From Ancylomarina subtilis (GTDB lineage Bacteria; Bacteroidota; Bacteroidia; Bacteroidales; Marinifilaceae): 64,000 bases of DNA. Location of the stretch: positions 50,206 to 114,205 of the forward strand of contig NZ_SHKN01000004.1 in assembly GCF_004217115.1 (NCBI RefSeq), in the 5' to 3' direction. The translations under genes and the position numbers were made by a program. Shown piece by piece: positions 52,763-62,074 of this stretch; position 1 is the stretch's first letter; each line of letters starts with the position of its first letter. A model generated the notes under the pieces. The model saw nothing but the letters and a program-made list of their open reading frames with translations. It was not told the DNA's origin and did not search any database.

Positions 52763-53333
52763 ATTAGATTTTTTTAGTTAGTAAGTAGAGAGTGGATTAT
52801 ATAAAATATAGTTTAGTTTATTTTGGGGTTTTTAAAGTACACTATCTTCAACACTAAATCATTTCAACTGGCGGTATCTAAAATGATTTCTTACTACTAA
52901 ACCTGGCAAAAATCCACATCAGAATATATTCCCTGTGTAATCACACGAGGAACAAATTCGCAAGAAACATTCATTAAAATACTTGGAAAAATAAAATACA
53001 AGATTTGGGGGATGTAGCTTATTCAGCCATCCAAAATCTACAGAGGTTGCTTAGTTTTGTTTTGTACTCTTATATCTAAAGACTATAGCATATTCAATAT
53101 CAAAGAATGTAACATTATTTCATTCTGAACATCACGCCAATTGATTAAGTACAATACCAATTACTAATCCAGAATTATATCTTCTCATCTATAAGATTAT
53201 ATAATTCGTGAACGAGAATCGTCGGTTCGTAAAACTATAAGATTTTTTTGAAATTACACGCAGAATGCAAATTTTTTATTGCAGCGCAAAAACTTTTCCT
53301 TTACTTGCTAACATACAGCTTGTGAGGAATAGA
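52763..53333. other. 571-bp intergenic region upstream of the endonuclease I gene
   Basis: No gene is visible. An imperfect hairpin lies at 53001-53039 (AGATTT/AAATCT and GGATG/CATCC arms), and CTATAAGATT occurs twice, at 53189-53198 and 53235-53244. The region holds the 3' end of the rnz transcript and the long leader or promoter of the endonuclease gene; I could not place a -7/-33 pair. Confidence 0.5.
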
Positions 53334-54257
53334 TCAAGTATTTAAGATTGAAAAAACATTTCCATCCTCTGCTAATTCAGTATTTGCAAAAACGTCTTTG
53401 GCTTCATTTAGATGACTTGACAAGTCATGAAATCGTGCTGAAAAATGACCAATCAATAATTTTCCAACCTCCGCTTCTTTGGCAATTCGTGCCGCTTGTT
53501 CTGCAGTAGAATGATAAGTCGATTTGGCCCGTTTTTCATCATCTTTCAAAAAGGTGGCTTCATGGTAAAGCAGATCGACCTGCTTAATTACAGGTACAAT
53601 TCTTGGGAAATAGGCTGTATCCGTGCAAAATGCATAAGAACGAGGACGTGATGCTGCAAAGGTTAACTTAGCATTAGCAATCAACTCGCCTTCTTCAGTC
53701 AAATAATCATCCCCCATTTTTATTCCATGTCTGGCCTTAATTGGAATTTTATAAAAGTCCAACATCTCTTTTATAAGGTGGCGAGGACGCTGTTTTTCCT
53801 TAAATAAAAAACCTGCACACGGCATAGCGCCATGCCTCAAAGGAAAAGACTGAACGGTAAGTGCTGCATCTTCAAAAAGAGTTTGAATCTCCTTCCCAAA
53901 GATATTATGGAATATCAGTTTGAAACCCAATTTGGAGTCCAAAATATCAAGCTGAAAACGAATAATTTTCTCAAGCTTGGAATGGGCATAAATATGCAAA
54001 TCATTTGTTCTTCCTTGCAAGGAAAAACTTGATATTAGGCCTATCAGACCAAAAAAATGATCGCCATGAAGATGCGATATGAAGATATGATTGATTCGAG
54101 ACATGGGGACTCGAAACCTCTTTAATTGTATTTGTGTGCCTTCGCCACAATCAATTAAAAAAAACCGCTCAAGTACATTGAGCACTTGAGCGGTTGGGAA
54201 TCTTTTTGAGGTTGGCAATGCAGAATTACTGCCTAAGATTGTTAATTCAAATTTCAC
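53334..54257 (-). CDS. rnz: Ribonuclease Z
   Basis: A 307-residue metallo-beta-lactamase-fold RNase that trims tRNA 3' ends. The zinc motif is SHLHGDHFFGL (His62, His64, Asp66, His67); LGSNSALPT opens the protein; AFCTDTAYF supplies the bridging Asp; LYHEATF and LLIGHFSARFHDL complete the site. It is the last gene of a probable rpsA-STAS-rnz unit, starting 12 bp after the STAS stop codon. Confidence 0.94.
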   Translation of the reverse strand: MKFELTILGSNSALPTSKRFPTAQVLNVLERFFLIDCGEGTQIQLKRFRVPMSRINHIFISHLHGDHFFGLIGLISSFSLQGRTNDLHIYAHSKLEKIIRFQLDILDSKLGFKLIFHNIFGKEIQTLFEDAALTVQSFPLRHGAMPCAGFLFKEKQRPRHLIKEMLDFYKIPIKARHGIKMGDDYLTEEGELIANAKLTFAASRPRSYAFCTDTAYFPRIVPVIKQVDLLYHEATFLKDDEKRAKSTYHSTAEQAARIAKEAEVGKLLIGHFSARFHDLSSHLNEAKDVFANTELAEDGNVFSILNT

Positions 54258-54269
54258 TTACGATCTATA

Positions 54270-54626
54270 TTAATGTTCAATCTCACTATTTCTCATAAAG
54301 GATTCAGCAACGCTCAAATCGTCTGAAACGTTAAGAACTGTATCCAACTGTGAAATAATAATCAGTTTTTCAACTGCAGGCTGCAAGCCATACAGAACAA
54401 ATGTTCCATTAGCATTCTTACATAACCTATTGGCAACAAGAATGGCACTCAAGCCGGATGAATCACAATAAGTACAAGCATCCAAATTTAGAAGAATATT
54501 CTTTTCTCCTTCTGAAAAAATCAAAACCAATTTTGATTTTAGCTCAGGAGCGATATGCGTATCCAATCTTTCATTTAAAACCTGAACTAAAGTGTATCCG
54601 TCTTTTTTGTCAATCTTAAAGTCCAT
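54270..54626 (-). CDS. STAS-domain anti-sigma factor antagonist (SpoIIAA/RsbV-like)
   Basis: A 118-residue single STAS domain. LLNLDACTYCDSSGLSAILVANRL places Ser56 in the DSSG motif, the residue phosphorylated by anti-sigma kinases in RsbV/SpoIIAA. TLVQVLNERLDTHIAPELKSKL is the N-terminal part. No anti-sigma kinase adjoins, but SiaB (42.6-43.1 kb) and an RR-PP2C phosphatase (58.6 kb) are near. It lies 29 bp after rpsA and 12 bp before rnz on the same strand, an unusual place for a partner-switching protein. Confidence 0.9.
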   Translation of the reverse strand: MDFKIDKKDGYTLVQVLNERLDTHIAPELKSKLVLIFSEGEKNILLNLDACTYCDSSGLSAILVANRLCKNANGTFVLYGLQPAVEKLIIISQLDTVLNVSDDLSVAESFMRNSEIEH

Positions 54627-54655
54627 TTGTAACCTCTTTAGGGATTATTTAAAGC

Positions 54656-56443
54656 TTACTTATCTCCTTTTTCAAGTTGAGATTTTAAAGCAGCCAATTC
54701 AGAAATATCACCTAAGGTAGTTTTTTCTAGTGAATCTTTCACCTTCTTAACGCCTTTTTTCATGTTAGCAGACTCAGATTTTTTCTTTTCAGAAACTTCT
54801 GCACGCTTAACATCTTCGAAAGTTCTTGAGTGAGAAAGGATGATACGCTTAGCAGCTTTAGAGAATTCAATTACTTTGAAAGTAAGTTTCTCGTCAACTT
54901 TAGCTTGTGAACCATCTTCTTTTACAAGGTGACGTGGAGTAGCGAATCCTTCAACACCGTAAGGAAGAGCAACAACAGCACCTTTTTCAAAGATCTCTAC
55001 GATAGTACCTTCGTGAGTTGAGTCAGTAGCAAAAATTGTTTCGAACACATCCCATGGGTTCTCTTCCAATTGCTTGTGACCTAAGCTCAATCTTCTGTTA
55101 TCTTTGTCGATTTCAAGAACAACAACTTCAATTTCAGCACCAATTTGAGTGAATTCAGCTGGATGCTTCACTTTCTTAGTCCAAGAAAGGTCAGAAATGT
55201 GAATCAAACCATCAACACCTTCTTCAATCTCAACAAATACACCGAAGTTTGTGAAGTTACGAACCTTAGCAGAATGCTTAGAGTTTACAGCATACTTAGC
55301 TTCAACACCTTCCCAAGGATCTTGCTTCAATTGCTTAAGACCAAGAGACATTTTTCTTTCTTCACGATCTAAAGTGATAATTTGAGCTTCAACCTCATCT
55401 CCTACTTTCATGAAATCTTGAGCAGAACGTAAGTGCTGTGACCAAGACATTTCAGAAACGTGGATAAGACCTTCAACACCTGGAGCGATCTCAACGAATG
55501 CACCATAATCAGCCATAACTACAACTTTACCCATTACTCTGTCGCCAACTTTCATTTCAGCGTCAAGAGCATCCCATGGATGTGGAGTAAGTTGCTTAAG
55601 ACCTAGAGCGATACGTTTCTTATCATCATCGAAATCAAGAATTACAACGTTCAATTTCTGATCTAATTCAACGATTTCACTTGGGTGAGATACTCTACCC
55701 CATGAAAGGTCAGTAATGTGGATCAAACCATCTACGCCACCAAGGTCGATGAATACACCATAAGAAGTGATATTCTTAACTGTTCCTTCAAGAACCTGAC
55801 CTTTTTCAAGCTTAGCGATAATTTCTTTCTTCTGTTGTTCCAATTCAGCCTCGATAAGAGCTTTATGAGATACAACAACATTTTTGAATTCGTGATTGAT
55901 TTTCACAACCTTGAATTCCATAGTTTTTCCTACGTAAATATCGTAGTCACGGATAGGCTTAACATCAATTTGAGAACCTGGCAAGAAAGCTTCAATACCA
56001 AATACGTCAACGATCATACCACCTTTGGTACGACACTTGATGTAACCTTTAATAATTTCGTCGTTTTCAAGTGCAGAGTTCACACGATCCCATGAACGTA
56101 ATGCACGAGCTTTTTTGTGAGAAAGAACTAACTGTCCTTTTTTGTCTTCCTGAGACTCAACGTAAACTTCAACAGTATCACCAACTGTTAATTCTGGGTT
56201 GTAACGGAATTCGTTCAATGAAACAATACCGTCTGATTTGTAACCAATATTGATTACAACTTCTCTTTTATTCATAGAGATAACGATACCATCGATAACC
56301 TCTTTTTCAGCAACAGTAGATAATGTTTTATCGTACTGAGCTTCTAATTCTGCTCTGTTAGCAGCAAAACCTGCATCTTCATTTTCGAATGCATCCCAAT
56401 CAAATTCTGCTTCAACAGCAGCATTTTTGTTTTCTTCAACCAT
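54656..56443 (-). CDS. rpsA: 30S ribosomal protein S1
   Basis: From ATG 56443 the protein is 595 residues, with FDWDAFEN at about residue 14 as in Bacteroides S1. An ATG at 56476 is also possible; one at 56518 lies upstream of the predicted transcription start and is rejected. Six S1 repeats follow one another, for example GIVSLNEFRYNP, GSQIDVKPIRDYD, GLIHITDLSWGRVSHP, GLIHVSEMSWSQHLRS, GLIHISDLSWTKKVKHP and GFATPRHLVKEDG. It unwinds and binds mRNA at the ribosome. A STAS gene and rnz follow and are probably co-transcribed. Confidence 0.95.
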   Translation of the reverse strand: MVEENKNAAVEAEFDWDAFENEDAGFAANRAELEAQYDKTLSTVAEKEVIDGIVISMNKREVVINIGYKSDGIVSLNEFRYNPELTVGDTVEVYVESQEDKKGQLVLSHKKARALRSWDRVNSALENDEIIKGYIKCRTKGGMIVDVFGIEAFLPGSQIDVKPIRDYDIYVGKTMEFKVVKINHEFKNVVVSHKALIEAELEQQKKEIIAKLEKGQVLEGTVKNITSYGVFIDLGGVDGLIHITDLSWGRVSHPSEIVELDQKLNVVILDFDDDKKRIALGLKQLTPHPWDALDAEMKVGDRVMGKVVVMADYGAFVEIAPGVEGLIHVSEMSWSQHLRSAQDFMKVGDEVEAQIITLDREERKMSLGLKQLKQDPWEGVEAKYAVNSKHSAKVRNFTNFGVFVEIEEGVDGLIHISDLSWTKKVKHPAEFTQIGAEIEVVVLEIDKDNRRLSLGHKQLEENPWDVFETIFATDSTHEGTIVEIFEKGAVVALPYGVEGFATPRHLVKEDGSQAKVDEKLTFKVIEFSKAAKRIILSHSRTFEDVKRAEVSEKKKSESANMKKGVKKVKDSLEKTTLGDISELAALKSQLEKGDK

Positions 56444-56495
56444 ACTAAATAGTTTGTTTACTAGTAAATTAGACATTATATTATTTAAATCGCTG

Positions 56496-56525
56496 CAAAA
56501 GTACTCATTATATTCCAATTCGCAA
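56496..56525 (-). promoter_or_regulatory. Promoter of rpsA
   Basis: On the minus strand, TTG (56525-56523), a 19-base spacer and TACTTTTG (56503-56496): an excellent match to the Bacteroidota housekeeping promoter. The start is expected near 56490. Confidence 0.75.
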
Positions 56526-56721
56526 CCCTAGTCTGCCCTATTTTTATACCATATCATCAAAAAAAACAACTCTTCTTGTTTCAATCCAAATCAGTAGACT
56601 ATCCCGCCACAACTACCAGCCTAACCAACAGACACAAAGCCAGTTCTTGCTGAATATCAAAATAAAACCAGGACCCAAACAGCCTACATCTAAGCTGAAG
56701 TTGGATTAATCAAATAAAACC
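56526..56721. other. Spacer between divergent rpsA and phosphohexomutase promoters
   Basis: About 350 bp separate the rpsA and phosphohexomutase coding regions. The outer parts hold the two promoters; in the middle I see no gene and no clear repeat. Confidence 0.5.
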
Positions 56722-56753
56722 TTTGATTTATCCAAAAAATTAAGATATTTTTG
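56722..56753 (+). promoter_or_regulatory. Promoter of the phosphohexomutase gene
   Basis: TTTG (56722-56725), a 20-base spacer and TATTTTTG (56746-56753), with a start expected near 56760, 35 bases before the ATG. Confidence 0.68.
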
Positions 56754-56794
56754 ATTTTCAAATTTCTGAAAAAAAACATCTTCAATATTAAGCG

Positions 56795-58537
56795 ATGAAT
56801 CAAAAAGAGATACTAGACCTAGTCAACTCAAAGGCAAAAGAATGGCTATCGTCTAAATACGATAAAGACACCCAAACTGCTGTTTCCGAATTAATGAGTA
56901 ATGAAGATCAAACCAACCTGATTGATTCTTTTTATAAAGATTTGGAGTTTGGAACAGGTGGGCTACGTGGCAAAATGGGACCAGGTACAAACCGAATGAA
57001 TATATATACTGTTGGCGCCGCAACACAAGGTCTTGCCAATTATTTAAATGAATGTTTTGCCGGAGAAGAAATTTCAATCTGTATTGGATATGATTGTCGA
57101 AACAACAGTAAGTTATTCTCCGACACCGTTGCCAACATCTTCTCTGCTAATGGAATCAAAGCCTATATTTTTGACGATTTAAGACCCACACCTGAAATGT
57201 CATTCGCCATTCGTCAGCTGGGTTGCAAATCAGGTGTAATTATTACGGCTTCGCATAACCCTAAAGAATACAATGGCTACAAAGCCTATTGGGAAGATGG
57301 CTCTCAAATCGTCACTCCTCACGATACAAACATCATCAATGCAGTTAAAGCTGTAAAGGTCGAAGATATCAAGTTCGAGGGAAATCCGGATTTAATTGAG
57401 GTTCTTGGGGCTGAAATGGATAAACTTTACCTCGACACAGTAAAAACCTTAAGCTTATCTCCCGAATCAATCAAAAATCAGAGAGACTTGAAGATTGTTT
57501 TTACCCCATTACATGGCACAACAGTCAAACTTGTACCTGACTCATTAAAAAACTACGGTTTCGAAAATATCATTCACATTCCAGAACAGGATGTGGTTGA
57601 TGGTAATTTCCCAACTGTCTGGTCTGCAAACCCAGAAGAACCAGAGGCTTTAAAAATGGCCATTGATAAAGCTAAGGAAGTCGATGCTGATTTGGTAATG
57701 GCTTGCGACCCTGACGGCGACCGTTTGGGAATTGCAGTTACCAATGATAAAGGCGAATGGGAAATCATAAATGGCAACCAAACAGCTCTTATTTTCACCT
57801 ATTACCTGATCAACAGAAGAAGAGAATTAGGCCTACTCACTGGTAATGATTACGTTGTAAAAACGATTGTTACTACGGAGTTATTTAAAGATGTCGCAAC
57901 CAAAAATAATGTTGAATGTTTTGACGCTTACACCGGATTCAAATGGATCGCAGATGTTATACGTAAGAACCCGGACAAAAATTACATTGGCGGTGGCGAA
58001 GAGTCATTTGGGTACATGCCTGGCGATTTCACTCGCGATAAAGATGCGGTATCCTCCTGCAGTATTATGGCAGAAATTGCAGCATGGGCAAAAGATCAAG
58101 GGAAAAATTTATTTGATATATTAAAGGAAATATATGTCGAATATGGCTTCTCCAGAGAAAAAATGATTTATATTGTAAGAGAAGGACTTAGCGGCGCAAA
58201 GGAAATTGAACAAATGATGCACGATTTCCGTTTCAACCGTCCAAAAATGATAAATGAATCTCCAATCGTATTGATTAAAGACTACAGCATTCGCAAAGCA
58301 ATCAATCCAATAAATGGAGAGGAAACCGATCTTGACTTTGAGACGACTGCCGATGTTTTACAGTTCTTTTTAGAAGATGGCTCAAAGATATCTGTTCGTC
58401 CATCGGGAACCGAACCTAAAATTAAATTCTATTTTGAAGTTCGTGAAAAACTAAGTTCAATTGACGATTTTTATAAGACTGAGGCTCTTGCAGATAAAAA
58501 AATTGAAGGAATAATTCTTTCATTGAAATTAAACTAA
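56795..58537 (+). CDS. Phosphoglucomutase/phosphomannomutase (alpha-D-phosphohexomutase, PGM2-like)
   Basis: A 580-residue four-domain phosphohexomutase interconverting sugar 1- and 6-phosphates. Active-site Ser in GVIITASHNPKEYNGYK; metal-binding loop ACDPDGDRLGIAV; sugar-binding loop GGGEESFGY; phosphate-binding loop RPSGTEPKIKFYFEV. N-terminal FGTGGLRGKMGPGTNRMN marks the long PGM2-like group (about 580 aa), found widely in Bacteroidota. It feeds glycogen, nucleotide-sugar and glycolytic pools. It has its own promoter; a 12-bp palindrome lies between it and the downstream RR-PP2C gene. Confidence 0.93.
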   Translation: MNQKEILDLVNSKAKEWLSSKYDKDTQTAVSELMSNEDQTNLIDSFYKDLEFGTGGLRGKMGPGTNRMNIYTVGAATQGLANYLNECFAGEEISICIGYDCRNNSKLFSDTVANIFSANGIKAYIFDDLRPTPEMSFAIRQLGCKSGVIITASHNPKEYNGYKAYWEDGSQIVTPHDTNIINAVKAVKVEDIKFEGNPDLIEVLGAEMDKLYLDTVKTLSLSPESIKNQRDLKIVFTPLHGTTVKLVPDSLKNYGFENIIHIPEQDVVDGNFPTVWSANPEEPEALKMAIDKAKEVDADLVMACDPDGDRLGIAVTNDKGEWEIINGNQTALIFTYYLINRRRELGLLTGNDYVVKTIVTTELFKDVATKNNVECFDAYTGFKWIADVIRKNPDKNYIGGGEESFGYMPGDFTRDKDAVSSCSIMAEIAAWAKDQGKNLFDILKEIYVEYGFSREKMIYIVREGLSGAKEIEQMMHDFRFNRPKMINESPIVLIKDYSIRKAINPINGEETDLDFETTADVLQFFLEDGSKISVRPSGTEPKIKFYFEVREKLSSIDDFYKTEALADKKIEGIILSLKLN

Positions 58538-58543
58538 TAAATT

Positions 58544-58570
58544 TAGGGTAGTTTAATATAAACTACCCTA
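58544..58570 (+). promoter_or_regulatory. Perfect 12-bp palindrome before the RR-PP2C gene
   Basis: TAGGGTAGTTTA (58544-58555) and TAAACTACCCTA (58559-58570) surround three bases. No T run follows and the hairpin ends 12 bases before the next ATG, so it could be an operator, a ribosome-blocking hairpin or a weak terminator of the mutase transcript. Confidence 0.5.
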
Positions 58571-58582
58571 CATCTCTTTCAC

Positions 58583-59803
58583 ATGGATAATAAACGTACC
58601 ATACTATCTATTGATGACTCCCCAATTAACAATAAATTAATTGAGGCCTATTTTAGAAAAGATTATAATATCGTATCTAAAGACGGAGGACAAGAGGCTC
58701 TTAACTGGCTTGAAGATAACCTTCCCGATGCCATTTTGCTTGATGTTATGATGCCCGTTATGGATGGGATGGATGTCCTTGAAAAATTAAAAGAGAACGA
58801 ACGACTCTGCGAGATCCCGGTCATCATGGTCACTGCAAAAACGGAGATGGAAACCATCAAAGAAGCTTTGACCAAAGGAGCTCTGGATTACGTAAAAAAA
58901 CCTATTGATTTTACTGAACTGCAATCAAAAATCATGATTGCTTTCCAAATTAATCAGCAAAAACAAGAAATAAGCAAATACAAGTCCTACTTTGACATCC
59001 ATCAGGGGATGATTCATGCACAAAGAATTCAGCGTTCTATTTTACCAGACACGGAACACTTTAAGCGCATGTTCCCAAAATCATTCATTATCAATCTGCC
59101 TAAGCATGTTGTCAGTGGAGACTTCTATTGGATCAACCAAAATTTCCAACAAAAAAACATAGGGGTTTTTGATTGCACCGGACATGGCGTTCCTGCAGCC
59201 ATGCTAACGATGATGGGACAAATGGAACTTCACACTATTTTTGAGAATGGCAACCATATCCAACCGGGGCAAATTTTCTCAATGTTAAGCCAAAAGTTTA
59301 GTCGCTTATTAAATACTTCAAGCGATACTTTTACGCAATATGATGGTATGGACGGTGCCTTTCTTTCCATCACATCGCAAGAAAACAAGATTGAATATGT
59401 TGGAGCCAAAAGACCTCTGATACTTATCCGAAAGGGATCTAATCTGTTGGAAATTGATCACGAATCACTTGAACCTAAGATTACAAATGAGGATTTTTCC
59501 CTTTTCGAAATCGGCTCAGACCGATTTTCAATAGGTAAGGAGAGTGAATTCGCAAATTTCCAAACAAAAACCATAAGCACAAAACCCGGTGATAGACTCT
59601 TTGTTTATTCTGATGGAATTACAGACCAACTTGGAGGCAGTCAAACCAAACGCCTGAAGAAAAAAGAATTTTACAACAAACTGATCAATCTTCAAACAAA
59701 ATCAATCAATCTGCAAAAATCAGATTTTTTCAATTGGTTAGATGAGTGGAAAGAAAATAATGAACAAACGGATGACATCCTGATGATTGGTATTGAATTA
59801 TAA
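58583..59803 (+). CDS. Response regulator fused to PP2C (SpoIIE/RsbU-type) phosphatase
   Basis: A 406-residue protein. Receiver domain (1-122): ILSIDDSP, phospho-Asp54 in LLDVMMPVMDG, VTAKTE and the conserved KPIDF. A helical linker (125-165) has the RIQRSILPD motif seen before SpoIIE domains. PP2C domain (175-406): VVSGDFYW, VFDCTGHGVPAAML, FLSITSQENKIEYVGAKRP, RLFVYSDGITDQLGG and TDDILMIGIEL. It should remove phosphate from a partner-switching protein in response to phosphorylation by a histidine kinase; the window offers two candidate substrates, SiaC and the STAS protein. Its 3' end overlaps the convergent helicase gene by 6 bp. Confidence 0.93.
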   Translation: MDNKRTILSIDDSPINNKLIEAYFRKDYNIVSKDGGQEALNWLEDNLPDAILLDVMMPVMDGMDVLEKLKENERLCEIPVIMVTAKTEMETIKEALTKGALDYVKKPIDFTELQSKIMIAFQINQQKQEISKYKSYFDIHQGMIHAQRIQRSILPDTEHFKRMFPKSFIINLPKHVVSGDFYWINQNFQQKNIGVFDCTGHGVPAAMLTMMGQMELHTIFENGNHIQPGQIFSMLSQKFSRLLNTSSDTFTQYDGMDGAFLSITSQENKIEYVGAKRPLILIRKGSNLLEIDHESLEPKITNEDFSLFEIGSDRFSIGKESEFANFQTKTISTKPGDRLFVYSDGITDQLGGSQTKRLKKKEFYNKLINLQTKSINLQKSDFFNWLDEWKENNEQTDDILMIGIEL

Positions 59804-61240
59804 ATCAATTTCTTCATTGGGAAAAAACTCTTTTTTAAAATTCACTAAATACAACTTCTCGCTTGCCCGGGTTAGAGCCGTATATAACCATCGGTAAAAT
59901 TCCCGGTTGAGCATATCCTCGTTTATAAAGCCCTGATCAACAAAAACAGCCCGCCATTGGCCCCCCTGCGCCTTATGACAGGTTATTGCATAAGCAAACT
60001 TAACTTGCAATGCATTAAAAAACTTATTATCACGCACTTTTTCATACCTCTTTTTCTTTGAGCGTATATCGGAATAGTCCTCTGAAATTGTAAAAAAGAG
60101 TTTCTTGTTATCTTCAGAAGTTAATGAAGCAGCTTCTATATTTAAGGTATCAAGCATAATCAAAGTATCCAACTCAATATCTTTATAATCCGGGAAACGC
60201 AAACTAACCTCAACATATCTGAAACCATACAGTTCAATATGCTTACCAATCCTGGTGATTTCAACAATATCGCCATTTGCAATGAAATCGATCTCTTTTA
60301 CATCAGCAGTCCAGAAATAATTGTTTTTCACAACCATCAGATAGTCTCCCACCGTAATTTCGTCTTCACGATATAAAATACTATTTCGGATTCCCTGATT
60401 GTACTGATTTGCCCGTTTGTTGGATCGGCTAAGCACCATGGTTTCTTCCAATCCATATTTATAATGTGCCGATGAGATTTCTTCAATAAGATCTCCCCCA
60501 CTGATTCTCACTATATCAGAAAACCTTTCTGTTTCAAATTTTGGATATCCCGATTCATTTTCATCGAGCATACGCCTCAATTCAGTTGCATTCTTAAGTA
60601 TACCCGATTCTTCTGCCTGACGAAGAACTTGGGTCAAAACAACTTCTTTTACAGCTAAATTATAACAAGATTCTAGTTCTTTGGGATCAAGAGCCGGACT
60701 GACATCAACACCAATTGGAGGCAACTGTGCAACATCACCAACAAGAATCAGACGACAATTTACCCCTTCATAAACGTAATCAATAAGATCATCAAGCAAG
60801 CAACCCGAACCAAACACTGAAGTCTCGTAAGAGTAATTTGATATCATTGAGGCCTCATCAACCAAAAAGATGGTATCACGTGACAGGTTTCGATCTAAAT
60901 TAAAAACACCAAAACCATCCGTTAAAGATTTTTGACGATAAATCTTTTTATGAATTGTATACGCATTCTGCCCGCAATAATGAGAAAGCACTTTAGCTGC
61001 CCGACCTGTTGGTGCCAAAAGAACCGTCTTTATTTTCATTTTAGAAAGACTGGCAACCAATGCGCTCACCAGAGTGGTTTTACCTGTCCCTGCATATCCT
61101 TTCAATAAAAAAAGACGATCATTCTTACTACTCGTCAGAAAATCAGACAATTCATCTATCGCAAGGTTCTGATCTGATGTCGGATCAAACTTAAGTTCCT
61201 CACAAATACTCAAGCTAATATGCTTTTTTAACATTTCCAC
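59798..61240 (-). CDS. RecD-like superfamily 1B DNA helicase
   Basis: A 480-residue helicase with Walker A LKGYAGTGKTTLVSAL, motif Ia LLAPTGRAAKVLS, motif II IFLVDEASMIS, motif III LILVGDVAQLPPIG, motif IV VVLTQVLRQAEESG, motif V AYAITCHKAQGGQW and motif VI RWLYTALTRASEKLYLV. It is shorter than RecD2 and lacks its long N-terminal part; the same compact form is common in Bacteroidota, where it is annotated as an AAA or RecD-like ATPase. Likely acts in DNA repair or replication restart. Its stop codon overlaps the convergent RR-PP2C gene by 6 bp. An inverted repeat TGGTTAT/ATAACCA (61251-61268) lies just before the start. Confidence 0.9.
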   Translation of the reverse strand: MEMLKKHISLSICEELKFDPTSDQNLAIDELSDFLTSSKNDRLFLLKGYAGTGKTTLVSALVASLSKMKIKTVLLAPTGRAAKVLSHYCGQNAYTIHKKIYRQKSLTDGFGVFNLDRNLSRDTIFLVDEASMISNYSYETSVFGSGCLLDDLIDYVYEGVNCRLILVGDVAQLPPIGVDVSPALDPKELESCYNLAVKEVVLTQVLRQAEESGILKNATELRRMLDENESGYPKFETERFSDIVRISGGDLIEEISSAHYKYGLEETMVLSRSNKRANQYNQGIRNSILYREDEITVGDYLMVVKNNYFWTADVKEIDFIANGDIVEITRIGKHIELYGFRYVEVSLRFPDYKDIELDTLIMLDTLNIEAASLTSEDNKKLFFTISEDYSDIRSKKKRYEKVRDNKFFNALQVKFAYAITCHKAQGGQWRAVFVDQGFINEDMLNREFYRWLYTALTRASEKLYLVNFKKEFFPNEEIDL

Positions 61241-61411
61241 TCAAAATTAGTGGTTATAAAAATAACCAAACAGATTTTTTTTTTAAATTTGCAAACAAAC
61301 TTACACAAACTAATAAACTATTTGTATGTTACGAGCATAAGAATATGCATTAAATAATGTCTACTTTTTTTTGCAACTACCGTATAACTAAATTAACACA
61401 AATTATAAACT

Positions 61412-62059
61412 ATGAAATTAAAACCAGTCTTTCAAATCTTACTTGCTTTTGCAATTGTTGCGTTTGGATACTTAAGCTATCAAAGCATAATGAAGCCAAT
61501 TAATTTTGGTAAAATTCAGAAACATCGCTACGAAAAGATTGTCAATCAATTGCAAGATATTCGTAAAGCAGAAAATGCTTACAAAGAAGTAAACAATAAA
61601 TATACTGGCAGCTTTGATACTCTAATTTCATTTATCAAATCTGATTCTATGCCTATGATTAAATCAATTGGTTCACTTACTGATGAGCAAATTGAAGCTG
61701 GCATGACTGAAAGAGAAGCCGTAGTAAAAGGATTCATCACTCGTGATACCATTATGGTTTCTGCTATTGAGACAATCTTTAATAAAGATTACGATATTGA
61801 AAAGTTAAGATACGTTCCGTTTACTAATGAGCAAACAGAATTTAAACTAGCTGCCGGTGTTGTGGTAACAGGTTCAAACGTAAAAGTTCAGGTTTTCGAA
61901 GCTAAAGTTTCAAACATGGCTATCTTTGCTGATCTTCGTGATGAATATTTAGATGAATTGAAAGAAGAAAACGGAAACCGTATTCGTATTAACAAATATC
62001 CTGGACTAAAAGTAGGTTCTCTTGAAGAGGCTAACAACGGAGCAGGAAACTGGGAATAA
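61412..62059 (+). CDS. Membrane-anchored protein with pilin-like N-terminal helix
   Basis: A 215-residue protein of no named family. An N-terminal membrane helix (FQILLAFAIVAFGYLSYQSI, 7-26) is followed by a long amphipathic helix (KHRYEKIVNQLQDIRKAENAYKEVNNKY) and a soluble domain with a short beta-rich core (GVVVTGSNVKVQVFEAKV). The helix-then-small-domain order recalls pseudopilins, without the prepilin cleavage motif, so this is only a resemblance. The DUF3822 gene starts 15 bp downstream and rsmD overlaps that gene, so all three are probably one unit. A -7-like TAAATTTG (61284-61291) lies upstream. Confidence 0.75.
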   Translation: MKLKPVFQILLAFAIVAFGYLSYQSIMKPINFGKIQKHRYEKIVNQLQDIRKAENAYKEVNNKYTGSFDTLISFIKSDSMPMIKSIGSLTDEQIEAGMTEREAVVKGFITRDTIMVSAIETIFNKDYDIEKLRYVPFTNEQTEFKLAAGVVVTGSNVKVQVFEAKVSNMAIFADLRDEYLDELKEENGNRIRINKYPGLKVGSLEEANNGAGNWE

Positions 62060-62074
62060 TCCTCAAACAAAATT

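Noticed and set aside
56444..56518. N-terminal extension of ribosomal protein S1
   Set aside because: The ATG at 56518 lies upstream of the predicted transcription start near 56490, and S1 of relatives begins close to FDWDAFEN. The ATG at 56476 stays possible.
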